From Pararge aegeria (Eukaryota > Arthropoda > Insecta > Lepidoptera > Nymphalidae), in NCBI RefSeq assembly GCF_905163445.1, contig NC_053200.1, positions 12,152,001 to 12,216,000 on the forward strand: a stretch of 64,000 bases of DNA. Reading direction: 5' to 3'. Made by a program: the position numbers and the translations under genes. Of the stretch, positions 37,201 to 49,200 are shown piece after piece. A model generated the notes under the pieces. It searched no databases and was not told the DNA's origin. It saw nothing but the letters and a program-made list of their open reading frames with translations. The first letter of the stretch is position 1. Each line of letters opens with the position of its first letter.

Positions 37201-40200
37201 GAATGTATTTTTGTGATGAACATGAATATTTTCCAGTGTTTGGGTGTCTATCTGTATATTATAAATATTTATATAAATTATAAAAATATTCATCAGTCAT
37301 CTTAGTACCCATAACACAAGCTACGCTTACTTTGGGGCTGCATGGCGATGTGTGTATTGTCGTATTATATTATTGTTATTTTTATACAGATATCGCTAAC
37401 TTATATTATGACTTGATTATTCCCAGCCCACGATTTTATAGCTAAATAGCTTTTTGATTAACAAAGTTTCACTAACTATCTTCTGATAACCATAGCAGGC
37501 GAATCAGGATAAGTTTAAAAATAATTTATACACAAAACTGCAACTTATCTATTAAAAGGAAATAAAAGAAGCATTTGTGTTTGTTGTGTGAGTCCAGTAA
37601 CCAGTTTGATTTATATTCTGCGTACAAACGGATTACCGAAATATCGATAGACATTATATCTCTTTCAATCATGAACAAGATACAGACCGTCTTACGATGC
37701 TATTAGCACAAATTATTTGCTCATATTCTCTGTAATCGCCAACAAGATTGCTACTGTTTGCCGGATACAAATAATTTTGCAATAAAACTTTGATTTACTT
37801 TGAGAAACCTGAGTTATGAGTTATAGCTTGTTGTTAATTGTAAATACGTTTTATTATAAAATTTTTAGCTTTATTGTTAGACAGTTTTTACAAGTATGTT
37901 TACTACATTGTTAATTTCGTAGTCCAGTGAGACGATTTGATCAACTTTAATTTATAAATAAATGAATGAAACGCTTACTAAATCCGCGGTATTTTTCAAG
38001 ACTGTGGAATTCATATCCGATTAAAATTTTGTATACAGTACAACTAAATGTATTCTACAAAAGAAAAAGAGCCTTTTGAAAAAGATATATACAATAAAAA
38101 CTTAAAAGATTAGATTTAATTATTCAGGAGTAGGTATAAGTTTATTAAAAATAGAAAACACCATTGATATATTTTTATTTATTATTAAATTAGATTCTTG
38201 CCATGACATATCCTCTTGTAACAAAGGTTGCCTGTAAGGGATTGCTTGCAGCAACAGGGCCGCCTTTGCATGCTTGTAAAATTCTTACTGTCTCTTTTCC
38301 TTTATGTTTTTCCTGCAGTAAAGAGTTTCTTCTTCTTTTTCTTCTCAATTTTTAATTCGTTACTTGTTGTCATAACCACATTACTAGGTTTTTCTACAAT
38401 ATTAGGTATAACATCCAGGGGCTGTCTAACGTGTTTCATAAATCTGTAATAGTTATTGTACTTGAATATGACGGCAGCAGCTTTCTCTGTGCTACTGCTA
38501 CCTTCCATTGCGATCTCCACCCCTCAGTGGTGATAAGAAAAACGATCCCGTTGGGAGAAGCGCTTAGTCCAGTAGCAGCTCAGCAGCAGTGGACTGTTAT
38601 TGGATAATAATGATCTATCACCGCTTCTAATACAATAGGTATTAGAAGCGGTGATAGCCCAGTGGGTAGGACTTCGACTTAAATTTCGGAGGGCCGAGTT
38701 CGAATCCCAGCAAGCATCTCTAATTTTCTAAGTTATGTAATTAAAATATAACTCGCTTCAACGGTAGAGGAAAACATCGTGAGGAAACCAGCATGCCTGA
38801 GAGTTATCCATGATGTTCTAAGTGAGTGGGGTCCACCAATCCGCACTGGGCCTGCGTGGTGGACTACGGCCTTAAAGCCTTCTCTATGTGGGCCGGTAAT
38901 GGGTTTATATGATGACGATGATTATTGGAAATCTGCCCGAGATGTCAAATTTATAAATCTGTTCAAATTTATTAGTTGAATGTCAAACAGCACGGCTAGT
39001 ATGGGCAGGAGACAATTTTCTCCTCGGGGAAAGGATAAAAATGTATCTTCTCCCACAGCTTTATCAACTCTCCGAGCACTGGCGCACAAGTGGAAATAAT
39101 ATCCAAATAATATATGTGTAATTGTCAACGGGGGTGAAGTTGTCCTATTCCAGTTTCCGTGGTTTATTGTTAATTGTTTATAAATTGCTACATGCACATA
39201 CATAAGAGACATGACGCCCCGCCGGGGCATGGCAATAAAATTTATCGAAATTATTTTTATTTCTTTACTTAATTTAAATTTTATATCCAAATTAAAATTA
39301 TTATTACAATTGATTTAAATATTAAAATATGTTAACTTAGAACTAAAGGAAAAAAGCAAAAATCAAAATATTAGAATTTGTCAACTTAAAACATAAGAAT
39401 AATTTCGATTTACAATAATTATAGAATTAAGATTTAATGTCATACAAATAATTGATAATAAATATAATTAAGATATCATGTTTTGAGTGTTTAGCGTGTT
39501 TTAGCAGGTGGATCCCATTTCAAGGGATATATATAACCGAGGGATATATTCTTTTGTCTGCCCTGCAGGGCCCTACAATAAAAACTCTAGGCAATAATAC
39601 TGATTTTTATTTCATCTCTTTTCCCAGGCGTACAGCTGTCTACCAGCAACGGTGCTGGCATCTTGCGTGGAAAGCGTATGGTCCGGCAGCGGTACTGGAG
39701 CCCAAACGCAGTTGTCACGAGCCTTATGGCTATGGTGTGGAATTCTAGGCGCGAGGGTCTGGCTGCCATTAATATCGCGTGAAGCAACCCGCCGGACCGA
39801 TCCTTCAAGGCATACTTTCATGGCTAAAAGGATCATGCTACCTTTCCATCTCGACATATATCCACTGAGTAAGTTCGCAAGATAATTAGAACCACTGAAT
39901 TGCAAAATACATTTTCTTCGTATCGATGTTAAGAACTGGTTGCGATAGTTCGAAACTCTATACTACTTTATTCAAATAGAATTAATTTAATCACATTCGC
40001 TTATGAAACATTTATACATAATTTATTGTATTATTGTGTGGTTACAAACGCGCCCTGTTTTGCCGTAACCGTATATGTAGATTGCGCTACACCGAATACG
40101 GTGTCAGAACGAGCGTTCGAGATTTGTAACATAGTAGGCTTTTATTTAGCTCCTTAATGTTATTTCTTTTTAATTTCAGCCATTCTTTTCGACGACGCAA

Positions 40201-43200
40201 TCCTTCTAGGAGTAGAGAACGACACAACTTTATATGCATCCGATTCAAACTCAGTCTTCTCGCTGCCGTTTTGCGTGATAAATAGAACGGTGAGTGGAAA
40301 TGTAACAAGATTAATATTTAATACTACTGAACACATTGGGTGCTGATTCCAGAAAGAAATCATCATGATCATCTTTATCTCAACGACAGACGTCTACTGC
40401 TTGACGTAGGTCTTTTACTAGAGGTTAGAGAGAGAGAGAGAGAGAGAGAGTTAGACTAGGGTTCTCGCTAACTTGTTTTTGTGCCGCCCGGTGGAGTGTC
40501 TACAAACACTGCGCTTAAATGTGCGCCACTCCAACACCAAGGGACCCCAACTTTTATCCGTTCTTAAAACTATGTGCCCATTGTCACTTCAGTTTCGTTA
40601 CTCGTTGGGTTGGGATAATTGTTGTTCTCCTGCAGATATCCTCATTTCTGATTTAATAATAATCTTCATTTAAAGACCTTAAAAGAAAATAAAAAAAAAA
40701 TATTTATATTCAATTATATTAAAATTGCATTAGTTAAAAACAGGCAAGGATACGAGCTAATATAACTAAATATAGCAGTCAAACTATATAGGTTGTGGGA
40801 GCACTACTCATAGTTTAAAACATTTAAAAATAACATTGTATAAATTTCTTTAAGCCAGCCTACTTAAACGAGCCACTTTTTATTACTAAAAGCTGTTATT
40901 AGTTTTAAGCTGCTAGTTTTGTATCACACTTACTAGATATTACCACATCTCTATGTACATTTTTAATTTCTCATGAAATGAAACTGCTCTTTTGAGAATA
41001 AATGTCTTTAAAACTAAGAATAGCGCCACCACACACATAACTATAAAAATCATTCATTCTATCATTCTATTTTCTATTTTTTATCATTCTATTTTCTATT
41101 TTCATGTTTATTGTAGCTTTTTTTTTTTTTTTTTTCTCGCCTGTTTATGTTTTGTTGTTTGCACTGACCCACTTTCATGTTTTTTAGTACTTTCACCAGG
41201 ATTGCTTTTGTAATAAGACCGCCTTTGCACACAACTGTATTTATCTTATATATATATTTCTTGTGTGCGTGTGTATGTCACTATTATATTTTTCTGTGTG
41301 TGTTTCTCGTATTGTTTCTAAGTTTGTGCAATAAAGTATTCTAAATAAATAAATAAATGTAACAAAATGTTTTAATTTATCTTCCGCAGAGTCAAGTATA
41401 TCTACACCAAATACTTCGTCAACTATTACGTCGTAACCTCGGCTATCACGCTTGGGAGATCGCTAGATCGTGTTCCCAGCTGCCATACTTTCCGCATTCT
41501 TTGGAGCTGCTGTTACATGAAGTCTTGGAGGAAGAGGCCACGAGTAAGGAGCCTATTCCGGACGCACAGTTACCAAGTGTTATAGAATTCGTGCACGAGT
41601 TTCCTGTTTATTTACAGGTAAGTGTTTCAGTATTCATTTGCTATAACTTAAAATGTTATATCAACTGAATTGTGATATAATAATGGTCCAAGTTTTACTA
41701 CAAGTTAGCCCTTGACTGCAATCTCACCTGGTGGTAAGTGATGATGCAGTCTAAGATGGTAGCGGGCTAACCTGCTAGGGAGTATTGTAGTCATACATCC
41801 AATCGCCTTCTAAGCGATATCGCCCTGGAACACTAAATCGCTTAGCGGCACGTCTATGTCGGTATGGTGACAGACCAGACCGGAGAAAATTCGAAAATTA
41901 TTGTACGGGAGCTATGGTGATACGCTCGACCGTAACAATAGGAAGATCTTCCTCCGACTGGGTGATCATGCTCGGGGACCGAGGTCCAAACATTCATTTT
42001 TGGAAGTTGTATATATAGGCATTCTTCGTGAACACTTCGCTAGCGCGATGTTGGATTTTAGTAGCGCCATCTAGTTATGTAATGTGGAGACCGCCACATT
42101 ATAATTACCAAATTGCCCATGCCTTGAATCGAACCCGGGACCACCTACTTAAATTCAAAGCGCTCACAGTTGCGCCAGGGAGATCGTCCAAATACATAAC
42201 ATTGCTGGTAATAATAAGTCAAGATAATGCGATTACAATCCGTGGCGCCTTAACTTCATTTCTTCCTTTAACGTCACAGTGTATTGAATTGTGTTTAAAT
42301 TAAAATCCATATTTTTACAGCGTTGTTAGTTTTATTAGTAGTCAAAAATAAGAGACAGCCCTACTACCTACCTACCTACATGCACTATTAAAATCAAGTG
42401 ACTCAGCTGTCACTATATTAGGTACGCGTCGCGTAGTATAGGTACTATGCGCGTGTCGGTGTTTTATCTTCAATAGGGTTGTCATATGCATGGGCCCGGG
42501 GAAGTACTACCTACCGTATTTCTGCCGCTAAGCATTTTAAGGCGTTGTCCCAATGCTGTGTTCCGGTCTGAGGGGCGTGGTTGCCGGCGTAATTGCGGGT
42601 GCATGGGGTTTTATCTCCCCTCCTCCGCCTCACGTTGATGGACGCGGGGACCACACTTTGCAGGATGTGTTTCTTGCATGCCCTGCGAAGTGTTGGTCTG
42701 TTAATAGGCGATGGTTTTCCACTTACCATCAAGTGAGCTATATGCTTGGTCCATCAATTAATCAAAATTTAAAAAAAAAAAAAAACAACAATTATTTGTA
42801 CCATATGATAACTACACAGCTATAACGCATTAGATCATGGATGGTCAAAGCCCGAAATGCTAGGAGAGAAGAAGCATGTCTTGAGTAGTTATATCGTGAG
42901 GTAGTATATATCCTAAGACTATTTGCAGACAGTAGTCCAGTGTGCGCGTAAAACTGAGATAGCTCTATGGGCGTATCTGTTCTCCGCGGCCGGCAAACCT
43001 AAGGAATTGTTTCAAGAATGCCTCCATCGGAAGATGCTCGACACAGCGGCATCTTATCTCATAATTTTACAGGTAAATAATGCAGAATATTCTTTACCAT
43101 CTTTGTAACAGATTAAATAAGGTTAGGTTAGGTTTGCTATTATTTAAGTATGCTCTCAAAAGAAAAACATATGATATTATATTTTAAATATGATTCTTAT

Positions 43201-46200
43201 ATTATAGATTGATATCTATGATTTTTATAAACGTTTTTTTACAGCTTACTAAGGTTAAAAGTATAATTGAGTACATTCTTTGGGCGGGCTGATAAAAGTT
43301 GAACTCAAGTTTCCCATAATTTAGCTTTCCTTAACTTAATTTAGTCTCTTATGCTATTTTGAAAATATTTTGCTCTGTTACCGATGTTTAACAAGAGTGT
43401 ATCCAACATTTTAAACTGATTTAATTTCAATTGAAAATTCAGTTATTTCAAGAACATACTCTATAAGCACCTTTTAAAGCGTCAAGCCTTTTTTTGTTTT
43501 TCTTTTTAGTTTTCCTAATCCTAAGGTTGCCTGGCAGAGATCGCTTCTTAGCAACAAGGCCGCTTTTTGTATCCTACTACATTCTTGAAGTTTGTTCTCT
43601 TTTTTTGTTTCTGTACTTGATGTGGTGTACAAATAAAGAGTATAAATAATAAATAAATAATATTAAATATGTCTGATATATTAAGTCAATTATTTCTTCA
43701 AAAATTAACCGTGTGTGTACTTATGAACACGCGTTAGAAGTTATACTTCTTGGGCGTACAAAAATAAAACTTTTGAAAAATTATCCTACGTTTGTAGAAA
43801 AAACGACACTAACAATAGAAAAAAGGTATTTAATACATTGAAAGTTTTATTAAAAAGCATTATCTAGTTATCTCATTATCGGACAACCAAGTTTAACTCT
43901 ACATTAAAATTTGAAATTTTAGTACAATTAAATCACCGGAATGAGCCCGCAGACTTTGACAATAGAAAGTGTACACTGCCAAACCTTATAACTAACTTCA
44001 GAGTGTCGGTTTTTTGTGACGTTGTGCTCGGGCATCATAAAAATTTACTCTCATCATTTCTCCCTAACGCGCCAAAAGAAGTATAACTTCAAAAAGAAGC
44101 CGAGAAGAAACTCAGTCGCTCTGTTCCAACATCAACAAAAAATTGTGTTTTTTTATGTAGAATTTAGAAAGTTCAACGGTAAGCAGACAGCTGGCGACAC
44201 AGTTATTAGATACAGCACTACAGCAAGAACGCTGGGACCTGGCTAGAGATCTGGTACGCTTCTTAAGAGCTATTGGTAAGTCTTTAAAGCTTTGTAATTA
44301 ATAAAAAAGTCGAAGTAACCTGTGTCTGTCTCGTAGATGCAACTGTCCTTCGCAAAATTTAGCAAAGATTGTTTTACTGTGACTTAAGAAACAAAGTCTT
44401 CTTATATCCCCCGGGTACATTACCACGGGATCTTTTCCGCGCGAAAAGGGATTCTACGTCCGTCTCCTGTACAGCACCACGCGATAATTATATCTTCCCA
44501 TTACTCGTATTTTTTCTTCAGGAATTGACAAGATAATGGGTAGACAAAACTCTTTCGCGGCGCGCATCCTAGCATTACAGGATGTAAGATGTCTCTGTGC
44601 ACATCTCACTAAGATCGGTGCCGTGATTGAGATGAACATTGGTAACATACAAAAAATTCAAAAAAAAAACATACAGAAACCTGAATACATACATTTGGTT
44701 ATCATTATCATATCAACCCATTACCGGCCCACTACAGGGCACGGGTACCACAATGACAAGGGGTTAAGGCCATAGGCGCTAACGTTGGCCCAGTGTAGAT
44801 TGGTGGACTCCGCACGCCCTTTTCCTTCACTGTCGAAGCAAGTGATATTATAATTGCTTAAAAGGCACATGACTTTTAGAAAAGTTGGAAACGTGTGCTG
44901 GGATTCGAACTCGCCACCCCAAAAGTGACGTCGAAGTCCTAGCCTGGTATAAATAATTATAAATATCGTACGACAATACACACATCGTCGTCTAGCCCCA
45001 AAGTAAGCGCAGCTTGTGTTATGGGTACTAAGATGACTGATATAACCAATTATTCTTATTATCTAATCAATATTTCAGTTTTTTATTTTAGTGTAGAGAT
45101 CATTTTGAAAGTATAAAAAAAAAAATTAAGCATACATTCATAAAGAATATCTTTTTTATTCTGTTTGTTTTTAATTATTTCATGTTTGTTAATCTTCTAT
45201 TTTTAAAGCACATTTTACACGAAAATGTAATGAAAAGATTGTTGAATAATAATAAGTAAATATTTGTGAAATTGATTCTTGTTCTTTAAATCCGTTATTT
45301 TTATTATAGATCCCAACGATGTGGATTCACCTAGAAATTCAGTGAACGTCCAACAGAAGTACGGACAAGTTGTACAGTCTCAAACTGTTAGCCCGAACGC
45401 AGAGGATTTGTCCGTCATTCTTGGAAGTATGCAGGTAACTGTTTTTTTTCCCTAGGTAGTCATGCAAGATATTTTTTCCGACGACAATTTCAAGTTCAGC
45501 TTTACGCACCCTTAGTACATTCTTTCGAGATCCGTATCTCTTGAATCTGGATAACTGGGTACCTTTTTAACATTTGATTGCTTATCTTAGGATATATCTA
45601 CGCTTTCAATCAGATGAGAATGTGATGATCGCATTTCTGATCCATTCTCTTCAAAGCACATTTTCGGAGTCTGTTTGCCCAATGTTTTCCTAATCTTAGA
45701 GTTGCCTGGCAGGGATCGCTACTAATCGATTAGGCAGTCTTTTGAATTCTGCTTCTGTCTCTGTCTATCTATTCTTCTTTCATTTATTTCTCCTTAAAAG
45801 ACTCGTATGCAATCGCATCGGTACAAGCGGCGTTTATGCAAGTAAGGCTCGAGTTTATTAGCGTCCTGACTTTATCCTATCGTCCTACAGTTGGCAGGTG
45901 GTCGCGGACGAAGTTTTAGCACCACTGCGGCGCCGCGGGAACCCTCCCCACCCGCGGGCTCCACCCCCGCGCCCGCCCCAAGACGCACAGCCGCAGCCAC
46001 TGCGGCGGTAAAGAGGAAAAAGTCTGTGCCTGCGAGAAGCGACAAGTATGTTAAGCTCCTAAATTTGATCGTGTTTTTTTTGCAGGGCTATTTAAGACAT
46101 CGAGGATAATTATGGAGGATAAATAACTTTCGTTTCAATTTCCTCAGTACTTAATGATGAGGACAAGTACTTTTTAAATTCCTTAGTACTTAATGATAAT

Positions 46201-49200
46201 CAATAAAGTAAAAATAAATAAATATATTATTTTTTTCTTTATTGATCAAATAAGTTTTTAATATATATTTATATAAACCAAACACAATTTCATCCTTAGA
46301 AATTAAACAGTTTATGTAAGAATATATATGATTTGATTTTTGGACGATATTTAAAACATCGAGAAACTGGAACCACAAACTGAACCGGATTATTGCTGAA
46401 AAACATCACAGGCGAGGCCTAACTTGTTTGAAGTTATAATTATATAAAACTAAAATTAGTATTTTTTTATCTTTAGTAGTTGAGATCGTGGTTTATGTTT
46501 AGTTTAGAACACAGCCGGGGTACTTGATCAAGAGCGCATTGATAAAGTAGTAACCTGAAACTAAACTACTAAAATAGCAGAACAAATCGTATATACCGTT
46601 TTAAAACAATTTTAGATGAAAATCTAACATATTAGTTATCGGGGTAAGAGGTTATAGCTTAGTTATAAAGACTTCATTTGACTTTCACCTGTAACTAAAT
46701 AAATATAACTTTTATCCTTAGTGCGCAGGGTTCTGGCTAGTTCCAACGGCCTTCTGAGGGTACTCGCTGGCAGGACTGATTGTCAGTACCTGTGCCATTG
46801 CTGCATGGTACACATGCTTTCCAATCGGGCATGCTCGAAGGGTTTTATATAAAAAATTTCCTTAGGCTAAGTTTACTAACAGTTAACTTTGAATTTTACT
46901 AACCATTTATGATCCAAGTCGGTCGAAATAAATGAATTTTATTTTTATTTTTATTTATTTATCTATAATAATAAAACATTTATCGACGCAGGGAATCATA
47001 CAACGGTACAGCGGAAGAATTCTTCATCGACATGATGATACAAAGGCACGCGCGTCTGCTTCTATCAACCGCGCGACTGGTTGCTTTGGGTAGACTGGCT
47101 GCATCGCTAGATTTACACCTGGTGGCGTGGCTGGCGGGGGAGAGAGAGCGCGCCGCTCGTGTGGACAGTGCGGTGCTGTGTCTGAAGAGGTTGCACGAAG
47201 ACTTCAACTGGCCATACCCCGCACTACCCGAAGAGGAGCAAGTGCAGAGGAAGAGTAGCGTTGTTCCCGGTAAGTTTTGACCTTAGGTTACAAACTTACT
47301 GGTACTAAGATAACTGATCATGTTCATCACGCGAAAATATTCCAGTTGTGGGAATCGAAACCACGGCCTTGACTCAGAACACTGCCAACGGCGCTAATCG
47401 GAGGTCATGCCATCAACTCACTTCTATGTACATCGGCTTCAAAAGTGCCACCTACGTGCCATTTGCTATTTGAATAAAGAAATATTTCACTTTGACCATA
47501 GTACAATACACTGGCAACACGGAATCGGATAGTCAGTGCGGGGACAGCGGCTACGTTTCGCTGTCGCTCCGTGCCGTCTTACCGCTGGCGGCGGGTGCAC
47601 CATTCTCTCCCGCGCCCCTAAGGTAAAGTTCTACAAACTTAGAGATCTTTTGATTCAAACATTCTGCAGGTTTCGCTCGACCACCGCATTTATATTTTCT
47701 CCATTCTTCCCGGCCTGGTCTGGTGGGAGGCTTTGGCCGTGGCTACTGTTACTACCTATCTGCCGTCGAAGACTTCCCGTCGAGGAATTTAGCGTTTCGG
47801 TGCGCGTAGAAATCTATTAGGAGTCATCATCAACAACAGCCATTGTGCGTCCACTGCTGGACATAGGCCTCTTTCAAGCAGCGCCAACTTTTCCTATTTT
47901 GGGCTTTCGGCTTCCAGTCGATGCCTGCCACTTTTCGGAGGTCGTCGCTCCATCAAGTTGGGGGGCATCCGACACTCCGTTTACTGACACGTTTACGTGG
48001 AGTATATAAGATTAATATAACTGCCATACCTGTGAGAGGTTAGCCCTCTATCATATTGGACTACATAACCACCAGATGAGATTAGTAACCAATAGTGAAA
48101 TAAAAAACAACATACAGAGATGTGTTAAAAGAAAAATTAATTCATAATTACGTACCTAAAGTTAATGGATGGCTTTGACGTGTTCCTCGCGTGCCCTGCG
48201 AAGTGTCAGCTCAGTTAAAAGCGATGGTATTCACTTACTATGTTGAGGTGGACCGTCTGCTTGGTCCGTCAATTATTATTGCTATAATAAAACGGGTTGG
48301 TAATCGCAGTAAAATATGGTAGTAGTGGCACAGAGGAGGCTGCTGCCCGCTCTTCGTTATATTCCCTCAGTCGCCTCGTAAGACACCCACTGTACATAGT
48401 ATATACAAGCTAACAAAAAATTTGACCCAGAAAAACCAATGCAGGAAGAAAAGGATATACCAACACAATTTTTTATTTTTATTTAAGTTATACTTCTTTT
48501 TGCGCGCGTTATGGAAAAAGTATGAGAGTAAATTTTTACGATGTGCGCGCACATCGTCACAAAAAACCGACACCCTGAAGTTAGCTATAAGGTTTGACAG
48601 TGTACACTTTCAACTGTCACAGTCTGTGGACTCATTCCCTCATAATTGATTCAATTGTGAAACTTGTATGTGTGTAATTCAATTGTGAGCGAAACTTGTT
48701 AGTCCGATAATTAGGCTTTTAGTATTCCAAATTTATTATGTCCATTTCTTTAATTATGTAGGAATATTTTTTTTGTGATATTTAGATAAACTTTTTTTAA
48801 CTAGATACCTTTGTTCTATTGTTAGTGTCGTTTTTTCTACAAACTTAGAATAAGGCAAAAGATAAAATTTTTGATTAGATTTTTATCTTGTTACGAAGTA
48901 TAACTTCTAACGCGTGTACATAGTACACACGCGTTTTTTTTTGTATCATAATTGTTTTGCTATTTTCTTGGCCCGTTAATAATTAACTAGCTGACCCGTG
49001 TAACGTCGTTGCACCAAATCGGCTATTACCGGAAAAAGTGACATTTTCTAAAAATGAATCGATTTATCGCCCCCGAAACCCCCTGTATACTAAATTTCAT
49101 GAAAATCGTTGGAGCCGATTCCGAGATTATATATATACAAGAATTGCTCGTTTAAAGATATGAGATTAATAAATAAAAATCCTTTAAAAAGTCTTAAGTT

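Larger units (their letters stand above)
22205..39627 (+). other. Ric1: Ric1 intron 14, 17.4 kb, hosting three opposite-strand cuticle genes
   Basis: This intron lies between exon 14 (ending DEDNNP) and exon 15 (starting AYSCLPATV). It is by far the largest Ric1 intron; most others are 0.2-2 kb. It holds three cuticular protein genes on the minus strand plus SINEs, short DNA elements, a Helitron fragment and LINE tails that are listed separately. Between those I see no coding sequence at about 24476-25560, 28291-29690, 36600-37130 or 37376-38220; these are AT-rich and unremarkable. Confidence 0.9.

Noticed and set aside
42553..42825. 90-codon open frame with a proline-rich start
   Set aside because: It lies entirely within the ACCGGCAACCACGCC repeat and ends in its poly(A) run.
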